In this document: in pieces, positions 49,661-58,468 of the stretch
Layout of the letters: every line of letters starts with the position of its first letter
Numbering within the stretch: the first letter of the stretch is position 1
Source: Pseudolysinimonas kribbensis
Lineage (GTDB): Bacteria > Actinomycetota > Actinomycetes > Actinomycetales > Microbacteriaceae
Assembly: GCF_030161895.1 (NCBI RefSeq)
Contig: NZ_BSVB01000001.1
Coordinates: 2,976,001-3,040,000 of the forward strand
Direction: 5' to 3'
DNA: 64,000 nucleotides
The notes under the pieces: generated by a model
Seen by the model: only the letters and a program-made list of their open reading frames with translations
The model's database searches: none
Told to the model about the DNA's origin: nothing
Position numbers and translations under genes: made by a program

Positions 49661-50256
49661 ATGACCACCGTGTCGCCCATCGAGCCCCCGTCGCTCGCGC
49701 TCACGCGCCTGCCGGCGACGCGGCGCGCGCTCGTCGAGGCGCTCGCCGCGGAGATCCGGACGCACTACTCGCGCGGACGCCGGATCGTCGCCCTCGATGC
49801 GGCCGAGCCGCGCGCCGATCTGGACGCGTTCGCCGCCGACCTGGGGCTGGCGCTGCGCGCCGCGGGCGACAACGTGTGGATCGCCCAGGCCGCCGACTTC
49901 CGCGACGACGAGCAGCTCGTGCGCGCGCTGCTCGACCCGTTCCGTCTCGGGGTTCCACGGGTTTCGTGCTCGCGGCCTGGGATGCGGCGCGCGACGCCGA
50001 CCGGATCCAGGAGTGGACGACCGGGCCCGCCGACGCGGTCCTGCTGCTCGTCGGATCCCGGCTGCAGCGCCCATCGGTGCGCGGCCGCTGGTCGTACACG
50101 ATCTGGGTCGACCTGGCGGGGGAGGCCGGGGCCGCCGCGTCGATCGCCGACGACTACCGCGACGCGGTCCGCCCGCGCGAGGCCGCGACCGCGGTCGTCG
50201 ACCTCCGGATCGTCGACGAGCCGAAGCGCCTCTACCTCGACTACTGCGCCCTCTGA
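49661..50256 (+). CDS. Uridine kinase-like protein with degenerate P-loop (frame broken once)
   Basis: About 198 aa. The arrangement (RRIVALDAAEP, VWIAQAADFRDDEQ, FRLGGSTGFVLAAWDAARDADRIQEW, VLLLVGSRLQRPSVRGRWSYTIWVD, YRDAVRPREAATAVVD, LYLDYCAL) follows uridine kinase-like P-loop proteins, but the nucleotide-binding G-X4-GKT loop is missing: the equivalent position reads LDAAEPRADLDAFAADL. It may be a non-catalytic member. The frame breaks at GGGG 49949-49952; a fifth G restores LGGSTGFVLAAW. Start is leaderless ATG 49661. Confidence 0.6.
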
Positions 50257-50271
50257 CCCGCGGGATCCCAT

Positions 50272-50328
50272 CCATCTGACCCAAATGTCCAGTGGCGGGC
50301 CCACGGACCCGGCATTCGCGTCAGATGG
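50272..50328. terminator. Inverted repeat between convergent genes
   Basis: Perfect 9-bp outer arms (50272-50280 with 50320-50328) extended by imperfect pairing around AAATG/CATT. The panE stop codon is inside the right arm. Probably a bidirectional terminator. Confidence 0.55.
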
Positions 50329-51331
50329 AGACCGGGCTCAGGGGGATGCGGCGGGCCACATCGGCGGGCGGCACGAACACCGTCGTGCGTTCGACCTCGT
50401 GCACGAGGGCGACGATCGCGGAGTTGACCGGGGACGGCATCCCGATGCGCGTCGCCACCTCGACGGCCGCACCGTTCAGGTAGTCGATCTCGGTGAGCTG
50501 CCCGCGCCGGATGCTCTGCAGCGTCGAGCCGGGATTCGGCACCGACCCCATGCGCCGCGCGAGCAGGCGCGGGAAGAACGCGCCGAGCGTCAGCGGCAGC
50601 ACCCCGACCATCTGGAGCACGCGACCCGAGACGCCCTGCACCCGCGCGAACCGCGCACCGGCCCGCCGGGCGATCCGCACCGTCTCGCGCATGCTCGCCG
50701 TCATGATGCGGCGCAGCGCCGGGTCGGCCACCACCTCCTGCACGCTCAGCCCCGTGATCGCGGGCAGCGCGTTGACGTGGTTGATGAGCAGCTTCGTCCA
50801 CTGCGCGCCCTCGATGTCGTCGGTCACCTCGATCGGCAGCGCGTCGCGCAGCACGGCGACGACCCGGTCGAGCAGTGCCCGGTCGGCATCGGGCCCGGCG
50901 CCGACGATCATCGGGTTCGGCCCCGTGACGGTGACGTGGCCGGCCTCGAGGAAGCTCGCGGCGAAGAGCGCGAGACCGCCCAGCAGCGGGGATGCCGGCG
51001 CCACCCGCCGCGCCACGTCGAGCCCGCCGAGCCCGTTCTGCACCACGAGCAGCGGAACACCGTCGAGGTGATCGCGTGCCGCGAGGAGCGCGGCCTCCGC
51101 ATCCTGGGCCTTGGTGGCGAGCACGGCGAGCTCGGGCGCCTCGGTCAGGCGGCCGGTGGAGGTGAGCGGCGCGTTCACCTTGCCGAATCCGCCGTCGAGC
51201 CGGAGGCCCTCCTGGCGGATCGCCCGCAGGTTCTCGCCCCGGGCGACCACGGTCACGTCGTTGCCGGCGCGGGCGAGGAGCGCGGCCAGCGTGCCGCCGA
51301 CCGCGCCCGCCCCGATGATCGCGATGCGCAC
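50321..51331 (-). CDS. Ketopantoate reductase family protein
   Basis: 336 aa. The NADP-binding GAGAVGG is at residues 7-13, KAQDAEAALL near 73 and the C-terminal ApbA domain has WTKLLINHVNALPAITG, TEIDYLNG and a final SAIVALVHEVE. PanE reduces 2-dehydropantoate on the way to pantothenate; other hydroxyacid reductases share the fold. GTG 51331 follows TAGGCT (51343 to 51338) by 6 nt (leaderless). Confidence 0.82.
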   Translation of the reverse strand: MRIAIIGAGAVGGTLAALLARAGNDVTVVARGENLRAIRQEGLRLDGGFGKVNAPLTSTGRLTEAPELAVLATKAQDAEAALLAARDHLDGVPLLVVQNGLGGLDVARRVAPASPLLGGLALFAASFLEAGHVTVTGPNPMIVGAGPDADRALLDRVVAVLRDALPIEVTDDIEGAQWTKLLINHVNALPAITGLSVQEVVADPALRRIMTASMRETVRIARRAGARFARVQGVSGRVLQMVGVLPLTLGAFFPRLLARRMGSVPNPGSTLQSIRRGQLTEIDYLNGAAVEVATRIGMPSPVNSAIVALVHEVERTTVFVPPADVARRIPLSPVSI

Positions 51332-51350
51332 GCGCCGAGCCTAGATGCCG

Positions 51351-51406
51351 CGATTCGTGCGTTCAGGTCGCCTGCGAGAGCAGGCGCGACCAGAACGCAC
51401 GAATCG
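51351..51406. repeat. Palindromic repeat, copy C (56 bp)
   Basis: Perfect 14-bp outer arms (51351-51364 with 51393-51406) and inner GGTCGC..GCGACC arms. It lies between the 3' end of the MFS gene and the panE promoter. Confidence 0.85.
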
Positions 51407-51421
51407 AGGGGTGGTGCGGGG

Positions 51422-52878
51422 TTACGGGACCGGCGTGAGCTGGCGCTCGGCGGCGAGCTCGTCCTCGAGGGTGACCTCGCGCGGGTGGCGGGCGAGGCGT
51501 CCGGCGGGCAGCAGGATCGCGAGGAGTGCGGTGGCCAGCACCACGGCCGCGCCGACGAGCACCGCGGGGTGGGCGGCATCCACGTAGCCGGTCGGCGTCA
51601 GCTGGCCGCCGGCACCGGTGAACACCGCCGTGAGCACCGCGGTGCCGAGCGCGACGCCGATCTCGCGCACGGTCGAGTTGGTGCCGCTCGCCTTCGCGGT
51701 GTCCTCGGGGGCGATGTTCGCGAGCACCGCGGTCGAGGAGGAGCGAACACCATGCCCATGCCGACGCCCGCGAGGATGAACGCGGGCAGCATCATCCCGT
51801 AGCCCGTGTCGGCGGCCATGGTGAGCCCGAGCCAGCCGAGGCCGGCGGCCTGCAGCAGCAGTCCCACGACGATGAGCGCCCGGGTACCGACCCGCGGCGC
51901 GATCAGGCCCGCGAGCGGCGCCACGATCATGGGCGCCATCGTCCACGGGGTCGTCATGACGGCGGCCTCGAGCGGGGTGTGCCCCTGCACGATCTGCAGG
52001 TACTGGATCAGGATGAACACCGCACCGAACATGCCGAAGCTGAACCCGAACCCGACCACGTTGGCGATCGTGAAGCTCCGGTCGCGGAACAGGCGCAGCG
52101 GCAGCAGCAGGGTCGGGGTGCGCAGCTCCCACAGCACGAAGCCGACCAGCAGCGCGCCGCCCGCGACGAGCGCCGCGAGCACCGGGAAGCTGTCCCAGCC
52201 CGCGTCGTTGCCGCGCACGATGCCGAAGACCACGCCGAGCACGCCGAGGCCGGCGAGCAGCACGCCCGGCACGTCCAGCCGCATCCGCTGGCCGAACGCG
52301 TTCGGCAGCACGAGGAGGATCAGCGGGATGGCGATGAGCCCGACCGGCACGTTGATCCAGAAGATGCCCTGCCAGTTCCACCCGCCGACGATCGCGCCGC
52401 CGACGAGCGGTCCGACCGCGACCCCGAGGCCGGCGATGCCGCCCCAGATGCCGATCGCGAGCGGGCGGCGCCGCGGCTCGACGGCGCCGGTCAGAAGCGA
52501 GAGCGACAGCGGCATGATGCCGGCGCCGCCGAGGCCCTGGATCGCGCGGGCGATGATGAGCTGCACCGGGTCGGTCGAGAGGGCCGAGAAGATCGAGGCG
52601 GCGGTGAAGATCGCGATCCCGGCGACGAAGACGGTGCGCCGCCCGAGCCGGTCGCCGAGCGCGACGGCCATGAGGATGAGGCTCGCGAACACGAGCGTGT
52701 ACGCGTTGACGAACCACTGCAGCTCCTCGATGCCCGCGCCGAGGTCGGTGCGCAGCACCGGGAGCGCGTTGGTCATCACGAGGTTGTCGAGGGTGGCCAT
52801 GAACATCGGGATGCCGGTGGCGAGCAGGGCGAGGGCGAAGGGCACCCGGCGACCCGGGAGGGGCGAGGAAGCGGACAT
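51422..52878 (-). CDS. DHA2-type MFS drug exporter (frame broken once)
   Basis: About 485 aa with 14 predicted helices. Motifs are MATLDNLVMTNALPVLRTDL (motif D1), ALGDRLGRRTVFVAG (motif A) and LGVAVGPLVGGAIVGGWNW (motif C). The frame breaks around 51739-51743 (one base missing; restoration reads VFAPSSTAVLANIAPED). It is divergent from a TetR regulator, and two operator-like sites lie between them, so it is probably an inducible efflux pump. The substrate is unknown. GGAG lies 5 nt before ATG 52878. Confidence 0.85.
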
Positions 52879-52896
52879 CCGGTCTCCAAAAATGTT

Positions 52897-52939
52897 GTAA
52901 TCGAATGATTACCCGCGACTGTAGTAATCGACTGATAAC
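52897..52939. promoter_or_regulatory. Two tandem TetR operators
   Basis: GTAATCGAATGATTAC (52897-52912) and GTAATCGACTGATAAC (52924-52939): 16-bp inverted repeats of the form GTAATC-N4-GATTAC, 27 bp apart centre to centre. The second ends at the base before the tetR ATG. They occupy the 61-bp divergent region, so the regulator would control both genes. Confidence 0.8.
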
Positions 52940-53568
52940 ATGTCAAGCGTGACCACGACCGCCCCCGAACCGGCGACCCGGATGAGCTCCGAGGCGCGCC
53001 GCGGCTCGATCCTCGAGGCCGCCGCCGCCGTGTTCGGCGAGCGCGGGTACGTCGGGGCGACGACCGACGCCGTCGCCAAGGCCGCGGGCGTGAGCCAGCC
53101 CTACGTCGTGCGGATGTTCGGCACCAAGGAGAACCTCTTCCTCGAGGTGCTGGGGCGCTCGCTCGAGCGACTGCTGACGACCTTCCGCCGGGTGATCGCC
53201 GAGGCGCCCGCAGGCACCGACGCCGTGGAGCTCAAGGGTCTCATCGCCCTCGCCTACGCCGACCTCCTGCAGGACCGCGGCCTGCTGCTGAGCCTCATGC
53301 AGGGCTTCATGCTGGGCGCGGATCCCGCGATCGGGCCGGCGGCGCGCGCCGGCTTCCTGCAGGTGTACCGACTGGTGCGCGACGAGGCCGGCTTCTCGCC
53401 GGAGATGGCGGGGAGTTCCTCTCCGGCGGCATGATGCTCAACACCCTCGTGGCGATCGGGCTGCCCGCCGAGTACGACACCGACCCCGTCGCGCACGAGC
53501 TTCTCGACCAGTGCGCGCCGAACAAGGCGGCCATGATCGCGAAGCTCTCGAAGAAGCAGCTCGCGTGA
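52940..53568 (+). CDS. TetR family regulator (frame broken once)
   Basis: About 209 aa. The helix-turn-helix domain at residues 20-65 reads ILEAAAAVFGERGYVGATTDAVAKAAGVSQP in sequence and the ligand domain is a helical C-terminus. The frame breaks at GGGG 53410-53413; a fifth G restores MAGEFLSGGMMLNTL. It probably represses the divergent MFS pump and itself through the two upstream operators. The stop overlaps the truB GTG (GTGA). Confidence 0.88.
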
Positions 53569-54464
53569 CGGATGCCGCGCCCACCGGCATCCTGCTCGTC
53601 GACAAGCCCGGTGGCGTCACGAGCCACGACGTCGTCGGCGCGGCGCGGCGCGCGCTCGGCACCCGCAAGGTGGGGCACGCGGGCACGCTCGATCCGATGG
53701 CGACGGGCCTGCTCATCCTCGGGGTGGGCACGGCGACCCGGCTGCTCACCTACCTCGTCGGCCTCGACAAGACCTACGCGGCGACGATCCGGCTCGGCGA
53801 GTCGACGACCACCGACGACGCCGAGGGCGAGACCGTCACGCGCTCCGACGCGTCCGGGCTGGACCGCGCCGCGATCGACGCCGGCATCTCCGCCCTGACC
53901 GGCGAGCTCGACCAGGTGCCGTCGACGGTCAGCGCGATCAAGGTCGACGGCCGGCGCGCGTACGCGCGGGTGCGCGACGGCGAGGACGTGCAGCTCGCAC
54001 CCCGCCGCGTCACCGTCTCGCGGTTCGACGTGCTCGCCGAGCGTCGCGGCGACGGCGTGGTCGATCTCGACGTCATCGTCGACTGCAGCTCGGGCACCTA
54101 CATCCGGGCGCTCGCCCGCGACCTGGGCGCCGGGCTCGGGGTGGGCGGGCACCTCACGGCCCTGCGGCGCACGGCGATCGGCCCCTTCCCGATCCCGGAT
54201 GCCGTCCCCGTCGACGCGATCGGCCCCTCCGCCCTGCGCACCCCCGCCTCGATCGCGACCGCGCTGTACCCCGCCCTCGAGCTCGACGACGAGCAGGCGG
54301 CCGCCCTCGCCGACGGCAAGCGCATCCCGGCCACCGCCCCGGACGCGCCGGTGGTCGCCGCGCTGCACCGCGGCCGCCTGACCGGGCTCGTCGCGGTCGC
54401 GGACGGCGTCGCGCGGGTGGTGGTGAACTTCCCGCCCGCCCCGGCCGGTAGCGTCGGACCGTGA
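53565..54464 (+). CDS. truB: tRNA pseudouridine-55 synthase
   Basis: 299 aa. The catalytic motif GHAGTLDPMATGLL (Asp near residue 43), the YAATIRLGESTTTDDAEGE stretch and CSSGTYIRALARDLGAGLG identify TruB. A C-terminal extension with a PUA-like end follows. GTG 53565 lies inside the tetR stop, so translation is coupled to the regulator, an unusual partner for truB. ribF follows 0.9 kb later with two small membrane genes between. Confidence 0.93.
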   Translation: MTDAAPTGILLVDKPGGVTSHDVVGAARRALGTRKVGHAGTLDPMATGLLILGVGTATRLLTYLVGLDKTYAATIRLGESTTTDDAEGETVTRSDASGLDRAAIDAGISALTGELDQVPSTVSAIKVDGRRAYARVRDGEDVQLAPRRVTVSRFDVLAERRGDGVVDLDVIVDCSSGTYIRALARDLGAGLGVGGHLTALRRTAIGPFPIPDAVPVDAIGPSALRTPASIATALYPALELDDEQAAALADGKRIPATAPDAPVVAALHRGRLTGLVAVADGVARVVVNFPPAPAGSVGP

Positions 54465-54829
54465 TCCTCGTCTTCACGATCGTGCAGGCCGCCGTCGCGG
54501 CGGCCGCTGCGGTCGTGTGCGTCGTGCTCGGCCTCGCGAACCGCAAGCCCTCGGACCTGACGCTCGGGGCGCTCGTGCTCGTCGAGCTGCTGCTCCTCGC
54601 GCAGCTCGTGATCGCCCTCGTGGCGCCCGCCGTGGGCAACCCGTCGCGGGGCAGCGTCGTCGAGTTCTACGTCTACCTGATCACCGCGCTCGTGATCCCG
54701 CCGCTCGGCGTCGTCTGGGCGCTCATCGAGCGCACCCGGTGGAGCAACGTCGTGCTCGGCATCGCCGGCTTCGCGGTCGGGGTCATGGTCGTGCGGATGT
54801 ACCAGATCTGGGCGCTCCAGGTCGCCTGA
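54461..54829 (+). CDS. Small four-helix membrane protein
   Basis: 122 aa with four hydrophobic helices (about residues 3-24, 35-57, 68-88, 96-117). I do not recognise a named domain, but this kind of gene is common between truB and ribF in Microbacteriaceae. GTG 54461 overlaps the truB stop (GTGA) and also follows TAGCGT (54449-54454) by 6 nt, so it may have a leaderless promoter of its own. Confidence 0.65.
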   Translation: MILVFTIVQAAVAAAAAVVCVVLGLANRKPSDLTLGALVLVELLLLAQLVIALVAPAVGNPSRGSVVEFYVYLITALVIPPLGVVWALIERTRWSNVVLGIAGFAVGVMVVRMYQIWALQVA

Positions 54830-54854
54830 GCAGGCGGCCGGATGCCTCGTCGCA

Positions 54855-54860
54855 TAGCCT
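54855..54860 (+). promoter_or_regulatory. Leaderless -10 element of the gene at 54868
   Basis: TAGCCT at 54855-54860, 7-nt spacer, ATG at 54868. Confidence 0.45.
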
Positions 54861-54867
54861 GGACACC

Positions 54868-55320
54868 ATGCCCGTGACCGAGCAGCCGCATGCCTCGACG
54901 CAGTCGGCACGCCGTCGGGGCACCGGCGTCGGCCGGGTGCTGGTGGCGGTGTACGCGATCCTCGCTCTCGCCGCGTTGGGGCGCTCGATCTTCCAGATCA
55001 TCGACCGATTCGACGAGGCGCCCGTCGCCTTCCTGCTCTCGCTCCTGGCGGGCGTGGTCTACGTCGTCGCCACCGTCGCGATCGCGGCCCGCTGGCGACG
55101 GCTGGCCTGGGTGACGATCTCGGCGGAGCTGCTCGGGGTGCTCGTGGTCGGCACGATCACCGTGCTCGCCCCGCACCTGCTCGGGCTGCACGCGAACGAC
55201 CCGTTCGGGCGCACCGCGACGGTATGGAGCACCTACGGGGCCGGGTACCTCGGCATCCCGCTCGTGCTGCCGATCCTCGGCCTGCTGTGGCTGGCGCGCA
55301 GCCGGGTCGCGAAGGGCTGA
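54868..55320 (+). CDS. Small membrane protein upstream of ribF
   Basis: 150 aa, four helices after a 25-residue polar N-terminus (TEQPHASTQSARRR). It contains YAILALAALGRSIFQI and FGRTATVWSTYGAGYLG, which I associate with uncharacterised actinobacterial DNA gyrase-neighbour-type membrane proteins, without firm family assignment. The ribF GTG follows after 1 nt, so both are co-translated. Confidence 0.65.
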   Translation: MPVTEQPHASTQSARRRGTGVGRVLVAVYAILALAALGRSIFQIIDRFDEAPVAFLLSLLAGVVYVVATVAIAARWRRLAWVTISAELLGVLVVGTITVLAPHLLGLHANDPFGRTATVWSTYGAGYLGIPLVLPILGLLWLARSRVAKG

Positions 55321-55321
55321 C

Positions 55322-56257
55322 GTGCACGTCTTCGGCTCTCCCGCGGAGGTGCCGGCCGGCTTCGGCCCGTCCGCGGTCACGATCGGCAAGTTCGACGGTG
55401 TGCACCTCGGCCATCGCGCCGTGATCGCGCAACTGCGCGAGCTCGCCGACGAGCGGGGGCTCACGGCGAGCGTGGTGACGTTCGACCGCAATCCGGTCAG
55501 CCTGCTGCGCCCCGAGGCGTGCCCGCCCGACGTCGTCAGCCCGGCGCAGAAGGTCGAGCTCCTGGCCGATGCCGGCGTCGATGCCACGCTCGTGCTGCGC
55601 TTCGACCTGGCCCGCAGCCGCCAGACCGCCTCGGACTTCGTGCGCGACGTGCTCGTCGACGCGCTGCACGCGCAGGCGGTGCTGTGCGGCGCCGACTTCC
55701 GGTTCGGGGTCGGCGGCTCGGGGGACGTGGAGCTGCTGCGCACCCTCGGCGCGGAGCTCGGCTTCGCGGTGGTGCTCATCGACGACGTGCGCGCCGACGG
55801 GGAAGCCGGCCGCGTCTCGTCCACGCGCATCCGGGAGCTCATCGCCGCGGGGCGCGTGCGCGAGGCGGGTCGGCTCCTCGGCCGCCCGCCCGCCGTGCGC
55901 TCCGTGGTCGTGAGCGGCGACCGGGTCGGCCGCGAGCTCGGCTATCCGACGGCGAACCTCGACCCCGCGCGGCTCGAGGGACTGCTGCCCGCCGACGGCG
56001 TGTACGCCTGCTGGGCGATCGTCGACGGCGTCGGGTACGGAGCGGCGGTCTCGATCGGCAACAACCCGACGTTCGACGGCGTGCCGGAGCACCAGGCCGA
56101 GGCGCACCTGTTCGACACCGACCAGGACCTCTACGGTCGCACGATCGAGCTGCGGTTCGTCGAGCACGTGCGTCCGATGGTCAAGTTCGACGGGGTCGAG
56201 CAGCTCATGGCGGCGCTGCGCCAGGACGACGCGACGATCCGCGGCATCCTGCGGTGA
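55322..56257 (+). CDS. ribF: Bifunctional riboflavin kinase/FAD synthetase
   Basis: 311 aa. The N-terminal FAD synthetase domain shows VTIGKFDGVHLGHRAVI, VVTFDRNP and SSTRIRELIAAGRV (to about residue 175); the C-terminal flavokinase shows VSGDRVGRELGYPTANL, GVYACWAIV and ELRFVEHVRPMVKFDGVEQL. It turns riboflavin into FMN and FAD. GTG 55322 starts 1 nt after the previous stop; its end overlaps the next GTG (GTGA). Confidence 0.96.
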   Translation: MHVFGSPAEVPAGFGPSAVTIGKFDGVHLGHRAVIAQLRELADERGLTASVVTFDRNPVSLLRPEACPPDVVSPAQKVELLADAGVDATLVLRFDLARSRQTASDFVRDVLVDALHAQAVLCGADFRFGVGGSGDVELLRTLGAELGFAVVLIDDVRADGEAGRVSSTRIRELIAAGRVREAGRLLGRPPAVRSVVVSGDRVGRELGYPTANLDPARLEGLLPADGVYACWAIVDGVGYGAAVSIGNNPTFDGVPEHQAEAHLFDTDQDLYGRTIELRFVEHVRPMVKFDGVEQLMAALRQDDATIRGILR

Positions 56258-57494
56258 GCGGCGCTCTCGAGGCTCCGTGGCGGGGCCGCATCCTCGCCCT
56301 GGTCGGGATCGTCCTCGTGGCCTTCGACCTGCGCAGCGCCGTGTCGGCCGTCTCGCCGCTGATCGACCTGATCCAGCACGACATCGCCCTCGGGCCGGTG
56401 CTCGTCGGCGTGATCGGCTCGCTCGCGCCCGTCGCGTTCGCGATCTGCGGCATCCTCGGTCCGCTCGTGGCCCGGCTGCTCGGGCTCGAGGGGCGCTCGT
56501 CGCGGCCCTGGTGCTCATGGTCGCCGGGCACCTGACGCGGGCGCTGGCCTCCGACGCCTCCGTACTGGTCGTCGGCAGCGGGCTTGCGCTGCTGGGCGTC
56601 GGCATCGGCAACGTACTGCTGCCGCCCGTCGTCAAGCGCTACTTCCCGGCCCGGGTGGGGGCGATCACCGCGGTGTACGCGACCATGCTCGCGATCGGCA
56701 CGACCACGCCGGCGCTGCTCGGCATCCCGATCGCCGCGGCGTCGAACTGGCGTGTCTCGCTCGGCGTCTGGGCCGCGGGCGCGGTCGTCGCCGCCGTGCC
56801 GTGGATCGCGCAGCTGGTCGTGCTGCGACGGCGTCCGCTCGTCGACCCCGAGGACCCGGGCGCCGAGCGTCCGGAGCCGGCGCTGGAGGCGCGTCTCGTC
56901 CGGTCCCGGATCGCATGGGCGCTCACCGGCATGTTCGCGGCGTCGGGGATCACGGCCTACATCGTCTTCGGCTGGCTGCCCGAGATCCTGCAGGGCGTCT
57001 CGGGGGTGGATGCCGGCACCGGCGGCGCACTGCTGGCCCTGTTCGCGATCATGGGCTTCCCGGTCTCGATCGTGACGCCGGTGCTCGCGTCGCGCCTGCG
57101 GTCGGTGCGCCCGCTCATCGTGCTCGCGTTCGCGCTGTCGATCGTCGGATTCGGCGGCCTGCTCGTGGCGCCCGGCATCCCCGTGCTGTGGGTCGTGATC
57201 GGCGGGCTCGGGGCGCTGTGGTTCCCGCTGTGCCTGTTCCTCATCGGCGACCGCACCCGCACCCAGTCGGGCGCCGTCGCGCTCAGCGGATTCGTGCAGG
57301 GGATCGGCTACCTGGCCGGAGCGGCCGGACCGCTCGTGGTCGGCATCCTGCGCTCGGCCACGGGCGGCTGGACGGCCCCGCTCGTCTTCGCGCTGCTCTC
57401 GCTGCTGCTCGCGGTGCCGGCGATCTTCGTGCTCGCCCGGCGGCGGACCGTGGAGGACGAGCTGGCCGAGCGCACCGGCGCGCCCGTCGCGTAG
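56254..57494 (+). CDS. CynX/NimT-type MFS transporter (frame broken once)
   Basis: About 413 aa with 12 helices. VAFDLRSAVSAVSPLIDLI in helix 1, GVGIGNVLLPPVVKRYFPAR in helix 4 and SRIAWALTGMFAASGITAYI at the domain border identify the CynX/NimT group (cyanate, nitroimidazole or similar). The frame breaks at GGGG 56490-56493; a fifth G restores GLEGALVAALVLMVAG. It is coupled to ribF by GTGA overlap. The TAG stop lies inside a terminator stem shared with the ROK gene. Confidence 0.85.
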
Positions 57495-57518
57495 GCCTGG
57501 CCGCGGGGCCGGGGCCTA
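57492..57518. terminator. Bidirectional terminator holding both stop codons
   Basis: TAGGCC (57492-57497) pairs with GGCCTA (57513-57518), with an inner GGCC/GGCC stem. The first arm begins with the MFS stop codon and the second holds the ROK stop on the other strand. Confidence 0.7.
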
Positions 57519-58445
57519 ACCGACGAGCTCGGAGCGGTGCACGAGGGCGGCCGCTCCGATGAGGGGTCCGTCGCCGGAGAGCATCGACGGCACGACGCGC
57601 ACCCGCCGCACGTAGGCGGAGTTGACGCGCTGGGCGATCGGCTCCCGGATGAACTCGAACAGGTCCGGCGTGACGTTCGCGAAGCCGCCGCCGATCGCCA
57701 CGATCTCGAGGTCGAGGAGCGCGGACGCCGATGCGATCGCGCGCCCGATCGCCGTGCCGGCGCGGCGCACGGCGGCCACCGCGATCCCGTCACCGGCGGC
57801 GTAGGCGCGGCCGAGGTCCTCCCCGGTCGCGCCCTCGAATCCCCGCTCCCGCGCCCAGCGCACCGTGTTGGGCCCCGAGGCGACGGCCTCGAGGCAGCCG
57901 CTGCCGCCGCACGTGCACGGATCGTCGAAGCCCGCGACCTCGATGTGGCCGATATGGCCGGCGTTCCCGGTCGGGCCCGGGATGGTGTGCCCGCCGAGGA
58001 TGAGGCCGCCGCCGACACCGGTCGAGACGATCATCCCGAGGACGTCGTCCGCGCCGCGCGCGGCGCCGACCCAGTGCTCGGCGAGCGTGATGCAGAGCCC
58101 GTCGATGCGGAGGGTGACGGGCACGTCCGGCACGAGCTCCTGCACGAGGTCGCGCAGGGGGTACCCGCCGTGCCACGGCGTGAGGTTGTAGGGCATGACG
58201 GCGCCGCGCGGGATGTCGATGGGGCCGGCGGAGCCGATCCCGGCCCCCGCGAGCTCGGCTCCGGCGGGCAGCTGCGCGAGGGCGCCGCGCACGGCCTCGC
58301 GCACGGCATCCGCGAGCTCCTCGGCCGAGCGATCGCGGCCCGTCGGGCGGCGGGTGCGGGAGGCCTCGTCGATCGTGCCGTCGTCGGCGACGAGCGCCGC
58401 ATCCACCTTGGTACCGCCGAGATCGATCGCGAGGGCCGTCGTCAC
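57516..58445 (-). CDS. ROK family sugar kinase
   Basis: 309 aa. The ATP-binding DLGGTKVDAALV is at the N-terminus, the hinge has STGVGGGLILGG and GNAGHIGHIEV, and the ROK zinc site is CTCGGSGCLE near residue 180. It probably phosphorylates glucose or a related hexose; no helix-turn-helix precedes it, so it is a kinase, not a ROK repressor. GTG 58445 is leaderless behind TACGCT. Confidence 0.9.
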   Translation of the reverse strand: MTTALAIDLGGTKVDAALVADDGTIDEASRTRRPTGRDRSAEELADAVREAVRGALAQLPAGAELAGAGIGSAGPIDIPRGAVMPYNLTPWHGGYPLRDLVQELVPDVPVTLRIDGLCITLAEHWVGAARGADDVLGMIVSTGVGGGLILGGHTIPGPTGNAGHIGHIEVAGFDDPCTCGGSGCLEAVASGPNTVRWARERGFEGATGEDLGRAYAAGDGIAVAAVRRAGTAIGRAIASASALLDLEIVAIGGGFANVTPDLFEFIREPIAQRVNSAYVRRVRVVPSMLSGDGPLIGAAALVHRSELVG

Positions 58446-58451
58446 GGGCTC

Positions 58452-58461
58452 AGCGTAGTGT
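58452..58461. promoter_or_regulatory. Overlapping divergent -10 elements (ROK / SRPBCC)
   Basis: Minus: TACGCT (58457 to 58452), 6 nt, GTG 58445. Plus: TAGTGT (58456-58461), 7 nt, GTG 58469. The hexamers share TA at 58456-58457, the same geometry as at 49645-49654. Confidence 0.6.
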
Positions 58462-58468
58462 CGCTGGC

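Noticed and set aside
57291-57305. Fourth copy of the palindromic repeat (GGATTCGTGC within the CynX-type gene)
   Set aside because: Only one arm is present and it lies in conserved coding sequence; chance match.
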